Source: Candidatus Omnitrophota bacterium (GTDB lineage Bacteria > Omnitrophota > Gorgyraeia > JAHIPI01). Taken from it: a stretch of DNA of 37,859 nucleotides. Each line of letters starts with the position of its first letter. Position 1 is the stretch's first letter. The translations under genes and the position numbers were made by a program. The notes below the pieces were generated by a model. The model did no database searches, was not told the DNA's origin, and worked only from the letters and a program-made list of their open reading frames with translations. Where the stretch lies: NCBI GenBank assembly GCA_018894435.1, contig JAHIPI010000087.1, positions 1 to 37,859 on the forward strand, read 5' to 3'. Of the stretch, positions 1 through 7,501 are shown piece by piece.

Positions 1-274
1 AAGATGAAGTACCGTTTTTTATGTACGGGTCTAACTGAAGAGCAGTGGGTGTGTCAGTGTCAAGAGCGCCGGTCTCCATAGACCAGTGTTCCTTAGCGGC
101 CACTATCCTTTGTAAATTGGTTGTACATTGATCGCGATAGGCATTGTTTCTTATTTTTGCGAAATTGGGCAAAGCAATGGCGCAGAGTATGCCTATTATT
201 ATGGCCACGACCATTATTTCTACTATCGTAAAGCCATGATTACGCTTTGGCGTCGGTCTCCGCACATTTTTCAT
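1..274 (-). CDS. Type IV pilin / type II pseudopilin-like protein (partial, C-terminus beyond left edge)
   Basis: The gene is read from an ATG at 274 on the minus strand and is cut by the window edge after 91 codons. The protein starts MKNVRRPTPKRNHG and continues FTIVEIMVVAIIIGILCAIA, the classic prepilin peptidase site (G14|F15) with glutamate at mature position 5 and a hydrophobic helix of about 20 residues. The following alpha-1 region (AYRDQCTTNLQRIVAAKEHW) is typical of short pseudopilins. AAAGGA lies a few bases upstream of the ATG. The start lies 35 bases inside the 3' end of porB. Family knowledge: such proteins are processed and methylated at the inner membrane and polymerise into pili or pseudopili. 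pilT and ExeA/GspB-like genes elsewhere in the window fit. Whether it is a major pilin or a minor pseudopilin cannot be seen. Confidence 0.88.
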   Translation of the reverse strand, partial: MKNVRRPTPKRNHGFTIVEIMVVAIIIGILCAIALPNFAKIRNNAYRDQCTTNLQRIVAAKEHWSMETGALDTDTPTALQLDPYIKNGTSS

Positions 275-1148
275 CCGAAGTCCTTTCTTTCTTTAAAAGA
301 AGACCCCATTCCTCGTCAATATTTTTCTGTATTAGGCCCATCGCGTCACTATTAAGATGTTTGAACCTGCCTTGTAAGTTAAGATATTCGCGCACATCCG
401 TTTTTTTATTTGGTTTTTTTACAGTATACCGGCTGTTCTCCACTTCATAAAGGGGAAATACGCATGCTTCAAAAGAGAGCTTCGCAAGTTTTATCGTAAG
501 CTGGGATGAAAACTTCCATCCGGCCGGACAGGGAGATATTATTTGTATAAATTTAGGCCCTTTTATGCTCTTGGCCTTTTTTAATTTTGCGATAAAATCT
601 TCCGGGAAGGCGATATTGGCAGTTGCCGTATAGGGTATTTTATGGGCCACCATTATCTCTACCATGTTTTTTTTCGGCCCTGTTTTAAAATTTTTTGCGG
701 GCGTAGTGGTTGTCCATGCGCCGTAAGGGGTTGATGAGCTTCGCTGTATGCCGGTATTCATATATGCTTCATTGTCATAGCATACATATATGATGTCCTC
801 TCCCCTTTCCACTGCCCCTGATAATGCTTGTATGCCGATGTCCATAGTTCCGCCATCACCTGCCCACGCCAATACTGAAACGTTATCTATCCCTTTTATA
901 TCCAATGCTGCCCTTACACCGGAAGCGGTAGAACCTGCGGTTTCAAAAGCTGTATGAAATAAAGGCACGCCTGCTGCCGAATACGGAAAAGGCCCGTCTA
1001 TTATAGACCAGCAGCAAGCCGGGATTACGACGATAGTCTCCCTTCCCAGGGCCTTTAAAGCGTACCGGAAGGCCAACGTTGCTCCGCAACCCTGGCAGGC
1101 GACGTGGCCTGATGACATGATCTCTATTTCCGGAATCGTCAATTTCAT
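240..1148 (-). CDS. porB: Pyruvate:ferredoxin oxidoreductase-type beta subunit
   Basis: This is the thiamine diphosphate-binding beta subunit of a 2-oxoacid:ferredoxin oxidoreductase, which oxidatively decarboxylates pyruvate (or a related 2-oxoacid) to acyl-CoA and CO2 and reduces ferredoxin in the cytoplasm. The N-terminal GHVACQGCGATLAFRYALKA supplies the first CxxC cysteines of the Fe-S site. The GDGGTMDIGIQALSGA ... YDNEAYMNTG stretch is the TPP/Mg motif, followed by the pyruvate-type TPYGAWTTTTPA segment. Its 302 residues are normal for PorB. The start overlaps the end of porA by 4 bases, so the two are probably translationally coupled. It is the last por gene; the pilin-like gene begins inside its 3' end. 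Pyruvate is the most likely substrate, but another 2-oxoacid is possible. Confidence 0.93.
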   Translation of the reverse strand: MKLTIPEIEIMSSGHVACQGCGATLAFRYALKALGRETIVVIPACCWSIIDGPFPYSAAGVPLFHTAFETAGSTASGVRAALDIKGIDNVSVLAWAGDGGTMDIGIQALSGAVERGEDIIYVCYDNEAYMNTGIQRSSSTPYGAWTTTTPAKNFKTGPKKNMVEIMVAHKIPYTATANIAFPEDFIAKLKKAKSIKGPKFIQIISPCPAGWKFSSQLTIKLAKLSFEACVFPLYEVENSRYTVKKPNKKTDVREYLNLQGRFKHLNSDAMGLIQKNIDEEWGLLLKKERTSDEKCAETDAKA

Positions 1149-2296
1149 ATTTTGGCTCCCACCCAGGTAAATTCGTTATTACGAGCCATTTTTGGCATAC
1201 TTTCCGCGATTTTTATTATTTCATCTATTGTTACGTCCCTTCCACCAAGCCCGGCTATGAATCCGTATATTGGCGGACGAGCGCTCTCCCTATAAAGGGC
1301 AGATTTGACTTCCTGGAAGAATATGCCTTCGCTGCCAAATGAAATGTCCCTGTCTATTACCCCCGCTGATTTTGCTCTTTTAATAATCTTTCTTACTTCA
1401 TTTTTTGGAAATGGTCTAAAGGTGCGGATTCTAAGAAGCCCCACCTTCTTATTTTTTTCCCTCATCAGGTCTACGGCCTCTTTAGCCGTTTGCGACATAG
1501 CACCGGCGGTAATCAGTATCTCATCGGCATCCTCGGTCTTATATTCATCAATTAGGCCGTATCGCCGGCCCGTAATTGCGGCATACTCTTTCCCCGTTTC
1601 GCTTATTACCCCTAATGCATCTTCCATTGAAGACTGTATCTTATAGCGCAGCTCATAATACCACTCCGGACTCGTGAGGCCTCCAAAGGTATGAGGTTCA
1701 TTTATATCGAGCTTATATTTAGGGTCATATTTTGGCAGGAATTTATCTATAGACTTTTGCTCAGGCAGATCTACGACTTCGCTTGTGTGAGAGTGATAAA
1801 ATGCATCCAGGCAGATCATTCCGGGAAGAGACACTTTTTCGCAGATCTTAAATGCCTGTATAACGGTATCTAGGATCTCCTGATTATTTTCACAGTAAAA
1901 CTGGAGCCATCCCGTATCTCTTTGGGAGAGGCTGTCGGTCTGCTCACTCCATATATTCCATGGCGGACCAAGAGTTCTATTTATATTGGCCATGACTATG
2001 GGCACCCGCGCGCCGGTTGCCCAGTGAAGCATTTCATGCATAAGCGCCAGCCCTTGCGAAGAAGTAGCCGTAAAGGCGCGCGCGCCGGTTACCGATGCGC
2101 CTATGCATGCGGCCATCGCGGAATGCTCGGACTCAACTTTTATAAATTTGGCGGCGAGCTCACCATCTGAAACGATCTCCGAAAGTTTTTCTACCACTTC
2201 CGTTTGAGGTGTTATGGGATACGCCGCTATTACCTCAACGCGCGCTAGTTTTGCGCCAAAAGATACTGCGTGATTGCCTGTTATTACCTTTTTCAT
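1145..2296 (-). CDS. porA: Pyruvate:ferredoxin oxidoreductase-type alpha subunit
   Basis: This is the alpha subunit of the four-subunit oxidoreductase. The N-terminal pyrimidine-binding domain is seen in AYPITPQTEVVEKLSEIV and KVESEHSAMAACIGASVTGA (the catalytic Glu region), followed by TATSSQGLALMHEMLHWATG. The later half is the transketolase-C-like domain (EILITAGAMSQTAKEAVDLM ... VGLLRIRTFRPFP). The 383 residues match archaeal and thermophile-type PorA. It starts 19 bases after porD and overlaps porB by 4 bases, giving the order porG-porD-porA-porB. The separate subunits, rather than one fused PFOR polypeptide, are the form common in archaea and deep-branching anaerobes and suggest an anaerobic, ferredoxin-based metabolism. 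Confidence 0.93.
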   Translation of the reverse strand: MKKVITGNHAVSFGAKLARVEVIAAYPITPQTEVVEKLSEIVSDGELAAKFIKVESEHSAMAACIGASVTGARAFTATSSQGLALMHEMLHWATGARVPIVMANINRTLGPPWNIWSEQTDSLSQRDTGWLQFYCENNQEILDTVIQAFKICEKVSLPGMICLDAFYHSHTSEVVDLPEQKSIDKFLPKYDPKYKLDINEPHTFGGLTSPEWYYELRYKIQSSMEDALGVISETGKEYAAITGRRYGLIDEYKTEDADEILITAGAMSQTAKEAVDLMREKNKKVGLLRIRTFRPFPKNEVRKIIKRAKSAGVIDRDISFGSEGIFFQEVKSALYRESARPPIYGFIAGLGGRDVTIDEIIKIAESMPKMARNNEFTWVGAKI

Positions 2297-2315
2297 TTAT
2301 TTCCGTCGTAAAAAG

Positions 2316-2645
2316 TTATTTCTTTTCTTCTTGTAATTCGATTGCCTTTACCGGGCATTCTTCAGCGCAGATAGCGCAGCCCTTACAGTAATCAAGCGCT
2401 ATTTGCGGTTTTTCGCTTACAATCCTAATAGCGGCATCGGGGCAGAATTTCCAGCATATCATGCATGATATGCATTTCTGGTAATCGATCACCGGCCTTA
2501 TAGAACGCCATTTACCGGTTTTATTATACATGGTGCTAGCTAAAGATATAGCCGCAGGCGGCAGATCGCTCTCCCTCTGGAATGTTATATACTTAACATC
2601 ATCCTTTTTATTGCGCAGCTTTTTCGTAGGCTTCTTTTGCGGCAT
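2316..2645 (-). CDS. porD: Pyruvate:ferredoxin oxidoreductase-type delta subunit (2x[4Fe-4S] ferredoxin)
   Basis: This small electron-transfer subunit has two CxxCxxCxxxC clusters, CISCMICWKFCP and CKGCAICAEECP, that pass electrons from the TPP site to soluble ferredoxin. The LPPAAIS ... GKWRSIRPVID segment before the first cluster is the usual PorD N-terminal region. The start is uncertain. The ORF extends to an ATG at 2675, which would overlap porG by 68 bases. The ATG at 2645 (MPQKKPTKKL) overlaps porG by 38 bases and is used here. A strong AAAAAGGATGATG sits just after the porG stop, but no in-frame start codon follows it, so a less usual start near residue VKYITF or a base error cannot be excluded. 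Confidence 0.88.
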   Translation of the reverse strand: MPQKKPTKKLRNKKDDVKYITFQRESDLPPAAISLASTMYNKTGKWRSIRPVIDYQKCISCMICWKFCPDAAIRIVSEKPQIALDYCKGCAICAEECPVKAIELQEEKK

Positions 2646-3162
2646 CTTGATTGTCCCTTGACTTGACCGAAACATTCTCGCCGATAGCTTCCAATAAAGA
2701 CGAGAGGCCGATTTCTTTTGTAAATTTAGAAAAAGCGCCCAATACGGCAGTATTTACTATGGGCGCCGCTTCCGTACCAAGTTTATGGCCGGTGGCTATT
2801 TTTGCCGCATCAAAGGTGTAGGTATTGTATTTTTTTGCAAATATAAAATTACCTTTAGGGGATTTTGAGTTTATTATAATGCTTCCTCCCGCCTTCAACC
2901 CTTTCGTTGTATCGATACTTTCGATAAGAGTCGGATCAAGTATTACGACATAATCTGCTTCTGTAATGGGAGATCTTTTTCTTATAATGACGTCACTTAT
3001 TCTTGTGTAAGCTGTTACCGGGGCGCCGCGCCGCTCTACACCGAAAAACGGAAATGATTGCACGTATTTGCCTTCCTTGAAAGCCGCTACAGCAAGGAGT
3101 CTCGAGGCTATTACGGCACCCTGGCCGCCTCTGCCGTAAAATATTATCTCTTTCATTTCCAT
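2608..3162 (-). CDS. porG: Pyruvate:ferredoxin oxidoreductase-type gamma subunit
   Basis: This is the gamma subunit (POR/KOR family). The N-terminus has the hallmark FYGRGGQGAVIASRLLAVAA, followed by FPFFGVERRGAPVTAYTRIS and the DYVVILDPTL segment. The 184 residues are the usual length. It is the first gene of porGDAB on the minus strand and begins 8 bases after the stop of the TPR protein gene, so por transcription may continue from the upstream ParA/TPR unit; no promoter was seen in the short gap. In the family, the gamma subunit forms part of the CoA-binding and core structure of the complex. Confidence 0.93.
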   Translation of the reverse strand: MEMKEIIFYGRGGQGAVIASRLLAVAAFKEGKYVQSFPFFGVERRGAPVTAYTRISDVIIRKRSPITEADYVVILDPTLIESIDTTKGLKAGGSIIINSKSPKGNFIFAKKYNTYTFDAAKIATGHKLGTEAAPIVNTAVLGAFSKFTKEIGLSSLLEAIGENVSVKSRDNQDAAKEAYEKAAQ

Positions 3163-3170
3163 GCCCCTTG

Positions 3171-3824
3171 TTATGGCGTCGGTTTCAGCAACCTATTGAT
3201 CTCGTACAGCGTATTCAGGACTTCAGTGTCGTCCGGCGCTATTTTGATTAATTTTTCGTAGACTACCTTGGCTTTGCCCAGAGCGTCTTCCTTTAGATAG
3301 GCGCTACCGCACATCTTATAATATTCAATCAATTTTGCCTTGTAATCTGCGGAAAGCGGCTGAAAGGCAGAAAGCTTATCGCACTCATCTTCCATGTCAC
3401 CCCACTTCTCTTCGCTTTTGAAAGTCTCGATATTGCTTAGTACGTATCTTATGCTGCTCTCAATATCGCTTTTATGCGACACGACAGTAATCTCTTCGAG
3501 GTATGCCTTGGCTTTTTCGGCAAGCGGACTCCTGGGATATTGGTCTATGAACTTCTCGAAGGTTTCCCGGGCATTAAAGTAATCTTTATTCTCATAATAA
3601 AACTCGGCTATCTTAAAGAGGGCTTCATCGGCCCATCTGCTATTAGGGTAATTTCGCGTTATTGTAAAAAACCTAAATACCGCAAAATCCCTCTTACCTC
3701 CTTTTTCCAGATCAAGCCCTTCTTTATATAAGATATCGGCCTGGTCCGCCCATAGAAACTGAGGGGCAAATATTATGGCGACAACTAAACAATAACCTAA
3801 AAGTAAACAGAGTTTTTTACACAT
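3171..3824 (-). CDS. TPR (BamD/YbgF-like) exported protein
   Basis: A signal peptide (CKKLCLLLGYCLVVAIIFAP ... WAD) is followed by tetratricopeptide-like repeats: ADILYKEGLDLEKGGKRDFA, FRFFTITRNYPNSRWADEAL, IAEFYYENKDYFNARETFEK and FIDQYPRSPLAEKAKAYLEE. The pattern of paired helices with YPxSxxAxxA matches outer-membrane-lipoprotein BamD and YbgF repeats, which act as protein-protein scaffolds in the periplasm. No lipobox cysteine is evident at the predicted cleavage site. The ORF opens at 3869, but the ATG at 3824 begins exactly at the signal peptide and is preferred. The gene follows the ParA-CBM48 gene closely and may share its transcript. The specific role is unknown. Confidence 0.75.
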   Translation of the reverse strand: MCKKLCLLLGYCLVVAIIFAPQFLWADQADILYKEGLDLEKGGKRDFAVFRFFTITRNYPNSRWADEALFKIAEFYYENKDYFNARETFEKFIDQYPRSPLAEKAKAYLEEITVVSHKSDIESSIRYVLSNIETFKSEEKWGDMEDECDKLSAFQPLSADYKAKLIEYYKMCGSAYLKEDALGKAKVVYEKLIKIAPDDTEVLNTLYEINRLLKPTP

Positions 3825-3872
3825 TTTCTTTTTCGGGAAAATTATATATAACGGCACGAGGAAAGACATATT

Positions 3873-4961
3873 CTATATGACTGAGAGTATGGAATCAGCG
3901 CCGCCGAAATTATTTGTGGTAGTCCGCGAATTATTTGGATCCTGGCGCCACTCGCCATCCACTATAAATTTATATTTGTAATTTCCGGGTCTAAGCGCTA
4001 TCTTCTTTTCCCATATACCATCTGGCATTTGTTCCAAGCGACTGGAACCGTCAGCTCGCCATCCATTAAAATCTCCCACCAGGTAGACGTTTTTAGCCTC
4101 GGGTACCGATATTGAAAATGCCTGCACCTTCAAGGTATCCCGCATCCTTGCCATAAAACCCTCGGCTTCTTTATAGAAATCATCTAAAAATAATTTTCTG
4201 CTGTCTATGATTACTTCTTCTGCCAGTGCCAGGTAATCTTCCGCGCCCGCAGCGTGCTTATTTAATTTGAGAGCCGGCACCCCGCGTTCGGCGGCCTCTC
4301 GGAGAGTCACATTTACGCGAATGATAGTGCCATGAAGATTATCTTTAAAGTATCTTTTTATTTCCTGCAGCATCTTCTTGGCATAGTTTGTGCGCTTATC
4401 ATACATGCACACGAGCCCCTTTACCCTGGGGGAGCGCTGCAATTTTAACTGTATAAGCTCAACCATATTTATCAATTTCCCTACGCCCATCAGGGATAAT
4501 GAGCAGCATTGAACCGGCACTAAGAGCTCATGCGCAGCCCTAAGCGCATTAAATGTGAGAAAGCCAAGGCTGGGAGGGCAGTCAATTATTACAAAATCAT
4601 AGCTGGTTTCAAGCGAATCCAGCGCCTTATATATTATTGATATGGCATCCTCTTCACTCCTCAGCTCCTGTTCTATTGTGCTCAATAGAATATGGCCTGG
4701 CGCCAGATCGAAATTTTCCCAAAGATGCAGGATGACTTCGGATAGCCGTTTGCGCCTTATATCATTCGTCGTAAAGACATTGTATACAGAGCGCTCGATC
4801 TGATCCGTCTTTATACCCAAACCGCAAGAGGCATGCGATTGAGGGTCCAGGTCTAGCGCGAGGACCTTGTAACCCTTACTAGCAAGAGAAGAAGCTAGAT
4901 TGATAGTCGTGGTGGTTTTGCCACATCCGCCTTTTTGATTTGCTATAGCTATTACTCTCAT
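3873..4961 (-). CDS. ParA/Soj-family ATPase fused to a CBM48/AMPK-beta-type glycogen-binding domain
   Basis: Residues 1-260 are a ParA-type P-loop ATPase: MRVIAIANQKGGCGKTTTTI is the deviant Walker A (K10, K15), LALDLDPQ is the switch region and DFVIIDCPPSLGFLTFNALR is Walker B. The last 85 residues form an early-set/CBM48 domain (VYLVGDFNGW, DGIWEKKIALRPGNYKYKFI, VDGEWRQDP), the fold that binds glycogen or starch in AMPK-beta and glycogen-branching enzymes. ParA ATPases position chromosomes, chemoreceptors or other cargo; the fusion suggests a carbohydrate-linked or protein-docking cargo (inference). The ORF opens upstream at a TTG overlapping the Shine-Dalgarno; the ATG at 4961 with TTGGAGGAAAAC is chosen. 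No parB is nearby. The gene directly follows the 296-residue membrane protein gene. Confidence 0.9.
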   Translation of the reverse strand: MRVIAIANQKGGCGKTTTTINLASSLASKGYKVLALDLDPQSHASCGLGIKTDQIERSVYNVFTTNDIRRKRLSEVILHLWENFDLAPGHILLSTIEQELRSEEDAISIIYKALDSLETSYDFVIIDCPPSLGFLTFNALRAAHELLVPVQCCSLSLMGVGKLINMVELIQLKLQRSPRVKGLVCMYDKRTNYAKKMLQEIKRYFKDNLHGTIIRVNVTLREAAERGVPALKLNKHAAGAEDYLALAEEVIIDSRKLFLDDFYKEAEGFMARMRDTLKVQAFSISVPEAKNVYLVGDFNGWRADGSSRLEQMPDGIWEKKIALRPGNYKYKFIVDGEWRQDPNNSRTTTNNFGGADSILSVI

Positions 4962-4973
4962 GTTTTCCTCCAA

Positions 4974-5864
4974 TCATTTGCTCGCTATTTTCATATTTTT
5001 TATATAGATACAAGTACCGGGTTCGTTCGCAGTAGTCTGCGTCCCAAACTCAAATCCGATATGCTTAATTCGCTTTGTATTATAATGGCCCTTCAGGTTA
5101 TTGAGAGGTATTGATACAAATTGCCATTCCGAATTCATGTTTTTGTTAAAAATCATATTTTGGGCCTGTGGAATGTATGAATTATTATCCGCATCGCGCA
5201 ATATAACCTGCAGGCTTTCACGCCCGATTGAACCCTTTACGAAAAAATCAAGAGAGCTCATAGTGAGGTCGGCCGGGCTTATTAAATCAAATCCGGCACT
5301 GGCCCAGGCTGCTGTGCCGTCGTTTATTAAACATATCCCGTCTTTTAGTATTCGACTATCCTTTAACGCGCCGCCGTAAAAACCGAGCCTCTTTATCGCC
5401 CGCTCATTTATCTCGCCATTTACTATGAAGAAACTTGTTAAAGGAGAAAGGGCAACCGGCTCAACCGGTGGCGGTAGGATTTTTTTCGCAGGCACCTCTT
5501 TAATTGCTTCGGGCGCGGCTTTGGCCGTTTCTCCGCCCAGAAACTCAATCTTAATATTGATTTTCCCGCGATAAGCTATATTGATAAGTAAAAGCAGGAC
5601 AGCCAAGAGGGATATCAGCCATGGAAATAGTCGCATAAACGCGTAGCTCGGATTAGATGCCTTGCGCGGGGGCATGATGATCGTTTCTTCCTTTTTGTTT
5701 TTTGACGGCGTATTGAGCGGGTTTAGAATGTAAGTATTGGCGAGATGTTCCTTCGTTTTAGTATCAAAATTTTCGGTTATGATTTTAGGGGAAAAAAAAT
5801 CCTCGTATCCTTTTTTTTCGGCGTTTCTTTTTCTATAGGTTAAAAGGTCTACTATCTTACTCAA
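4974..5864 (-). CDS. Single-pass membrane protein with periplasmic beta-sandwich (carbohydrate-binding-like) domain
   Basis: No named family is recognised with certainty. Residues 1-78 are charged and cytoplasmic. One transmembrane helix lies at about 79-97 (LFPWLISLLAVLLLLINIAY). A Pro/Ala linker (KKILPPPVEPVALSP) follows, then a C-terminal domain of about 150 residues whose FDLISPADLTMSSLDFFVKG ... EWQFVSIPLNNLKGHYNTKR ... HIGFEFGT ... CIYIKNMKI pattern resembles galactose-binding/CBM-like beta sandwiches (as in CBM11/CIA30 proteins). The start is TTG, preceded by GAGGGAAGAG. It is first after the 5894-5922 promoter and is followed 12 bases later by the ParA-CBM48 gene, so it may be that ATPase's membrane partner (inference). 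Confidence 0.7.
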   Translation of the reverse strand: MSKIVDLLTYRKRNAEKKGYEDFFSPKIITENFDTKTKEHLANTYILNPLNTPSKNKKEETIIMPPRKASNPSYAFMRLFPWLISLLAVLLLLINIAYRGKINIKIEFLGGETAKAAPEAIKEVPAKKILPPPVEPVALSPLTSFFIVNGEINERAIKRLGFYGGALKDSRILKDGICLINDGTAAWASAGFDLISPADLTMSSLDFFVKGSIGRESLQVILRDADNNSYIPQAQNMIFNKNMNSEWQFVSIPLNNLKGHYNTKRIKHIGFEFGTQTTANEPGTCIYIKNMKIASK

Positions 5865-5893
5865 CTCTTCCCTCTTTGGTTGCCATTAGTATG

Positions 5894-5922
5894 ATTATAC
5901 CATAAAAGTTAAAATATGACAA
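5894..5922 (-). promoter_or_regulatory. Sigma-70-type promoter for the membrane protein / ParA-CBM48 unit
   Basis: On the minus strand, -35 TTGTCA (5922-5917), a 17-base spacer and a perfect -10 TATAAT (5899-5894) with extended TGG just upstream. It lies about 30 bases before the TTG start at 5864. It probably drives the membrane protein, ParA-CBM48, TPR and perhaps por genes. Confidence 0.8.
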
Positions 5923-5933
5923 ATAAGAAGTTA

Positions 5934-5951
5934 GACAAACAAGGGTTTGCC
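5934..5951 (-). terminator. Possible weak intrinsic terminator after the M23 peptidase gene
   Basis: The minus strand reads GGCAAAC CCTT GUUUGUC, a 7-bp stem with one G-U pair, followed by a broken T-rich tract (TAACTTCTTATTT). It lies between the M23 stop and the next promoter, where a terminator is expected, but the U-tract is weak. Confidence 0.35.
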
Positions 5952-5960
5952 ATAAAAGCG

Positions 5961-6446
5961 CTAGTCTATAAATAAAAGCGGATCGACACACTTACCCTTC
6001 TGCCTTATTTCAAAATGCAAATGCGGCTGAATGCCTTTATATTTGGCATTTCCGGTTTTTCCGACATATCCTATTGCCTTGCCCTGGCGCACTCTTTTAT
6101 TGTTCTTTATAATTATTCGCGAAAGATGGCCATACAAGGTAGCCGAACCGTCAGAATGGCGTATTATTACGTATTTACCCATGCCGTTTTTGACAAAACC
6201 CACCTTCGCGATGCCGCTTTTCGATGCGATTACTTTAGTATTTAAGGGCGCGGAAATATCAATGCCCTTGTGGCTCCTTCCTCCTCTTCGCGGAGCGCCA
6301 AAATGGCCGTCACCGCGAGCGTCTTTTCTTATGAGCGGCTTTCCGTGAGATTTAATAGGCGATATAAATTCTTCGGCGCACCAACCAGAACAATAAATCC
6401 AACCGATCATTGCTATTAAGAATATTCCGAGTAACGACTTTTTCAT
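5961..6446 (-). CDS. M23-family metallopeptidase (LytM-like murein endopeptidase), secreted
   Basis: A signal peptide (MKKSLLGIFLIAMIGWIYCS, then GWCA) precedes a compact M23 domain. Zinc and catalytic residues are visible: SHKGIDISAP gives His59 and Asp63, YGHLS gives His107, and QPHLHFEIR gives His142 and His144. The order FGAPR, GRSHKG, GKYVIIRHSDG, YGHL, GYVGKTG, HLHFE is the full LytM core, so activity is likely. At 161 residues it is a minimal enzyme without LysM or coiled-coil domains. It cleaves peptidoglycan cross-link peptides in the periplasm (family knowledge). Its ATG overlaps the channel gene stop by 4 bases, so it is translated as part of the STAS-PilZ/PilZ/channel operon. Confidence 0.9.
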   Translation of the reverse strand: MKKSLLGIFLIAMIGWIYCSGWCAEEFISPIKSHGKPLIRKDARGDGHFGAPRRGGRSHKGIDISAPLNTKVIASKSGIAKVGFVKNGMGKYVIIRHSDGSATLYGHLSRIIIKNNKRVRQGKAIGYVGKTGNAKYKGIQPHLHFEIRQKGKCVDPLLFID

Positions 6447-7501
6447 CTTGCGGAATATCTTCTTGAAAGAGTAAACACAAAAAGTCCTATCATAAATGCA
6501 CCGATAAAAGCCTCAGATCCGGCAAGCAGCCGATACCATACATTTTCTTTCGGTATCATATCGCCGTACCCCAAGGTGGTGAACGTGACTATGCTATAAT
6601 AGATATAATCACCTATAGTAAAATTTGCATGATCAGCGTATGAAGGCGTGATTGTTTGCAGCGAAAAGTATATCAGGCCGTAAAGCAGTATAATAGCCAG
6701 CGAAGACAATATTACGCGGTTCGGTTTTTCTCCGTATCCGCATAGTATTCCCATGAGGGCAAGCGGTATATAAGATATGCTTCTGTTTTTTAAAAGCCAC
6801 TTTTGTTCCATGGCCTTCTCCTTAAAGGAGGCCCAGCTCGCATCTTTATACCTGCCGTTTGCCAAAAAATACCGCTTAAGATCGCGGTAAGATTCCTCCG
6901 AAGACAATATACCTCTTTCGTCTATTTTTTCAGTAGGTTTGGTGACAATGCCTTGTGCGCTTCTTGCAAAATTCTGCATAGTAAGGGATTTTGCGCCAGT
7001 TATCTCAGTATGCCATAAACGGGATGAATAAAGCCGGCATTGCCATAAATCCGCGTATTCTAGGTAAGCTTCGGTGATATTGGCGCGCGATAAATCGGCA
7101 TGCCACAATCGCGTCTTTTTAAGATTTGCCTGAGTCAGGTCGCTATTTTCCAAATTAACGCCTGTCAAATCCGCGCCTTCCATGTTACAGCCGATAAGAT
7201 TGGCGTTATTCATGTCGGAATGAAAAAAGTTCGCGTTTTTAAAATCAGATTGCGACAGGTCCGCATTATTCAATTTTGCCTTCATTAATTCGGCGTTCGG
7301 AATTATAACTTTTCTAAGTATGAAACCTTCCCCATCCCCTCCCCCGTCAAAGAAGTCTTTCAAGCGCTCCATATACTGCGCTTTGTCGACAGTGTGATTC
7401 CAGCAGAAGCGGGAAAGGCTTACCGCTTTTTCCTTGCACGAATTTTCGGTGCAGCGGATCTCATTGCCTACTACGCTGATCGTCTTATTGGGATTGGCCA
7501 T
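6443..7501 (-). CDS. Pentapeptide-repeat protein fused to a two-TM potassium-channel pore
   Basis: Three parts are visible. Residues 17-36 hold C-x4-C-x10-C-x2-H (CTENSCKEKAVSLSRFCWNH), a possible zinc site. Residues about 68-165 are tandem pentapeptide repeats (ADLSQ, ANFFH, ANLIG, ADLTG, SDLTQ, ANLKK, ADLSR, ADLWQ), which fold as a right-handed beta helix. Residues about 265-348 are a pore module: TM1 (VILSSLAIILLYGLIYF), the selectivity filter TTLGYGD at 308-314 and TM2 (LAGSEAFIGAFMIGLFVFTL). TLGYGD predicts K+ selectivity. The gene abuts the PilZ gene upstream and overlaps M23 downstream. A c-di-GMP-linked ion response is a hypothesis only. Confidence 0.9.
   Translation of the reverse strand: MANPNKTISVVGNEIRCTENSCKEKAVSLSRFCWNHTVDKAQYMERLKDFFDGGGDGEGFILRKVIIPNAELMKAKLNNADLSQSDFKNANFFHSDMNNANLIGCNMEGADLTGVNLENSDLTQANLKKTRLWHADLSRANITEAYLEYADLWQCRLYSSRLWHTEITGAKSLTMQNFARSAQGIVTKPTEKIDERGILSSEESYRDLKRYFLANGRYKDASWASFKEKAMEQKWLLKNRSISYIPLALMGILCGYGEKPNRVILSSLAIILLYGLIYFSLQTITPSYADHANFTIGDYIYYSIVTFTTLGYGDMIPKENVWYRLLAGSEAFIGAFMIGLFVFTLSRRYSAR

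Noticed and set aside
2608-2675. Frameshift between porG and porD
   Set aside because: Both frames are complete and contain all expected motifs; the long overlap is better explained by an uncertain porD start.
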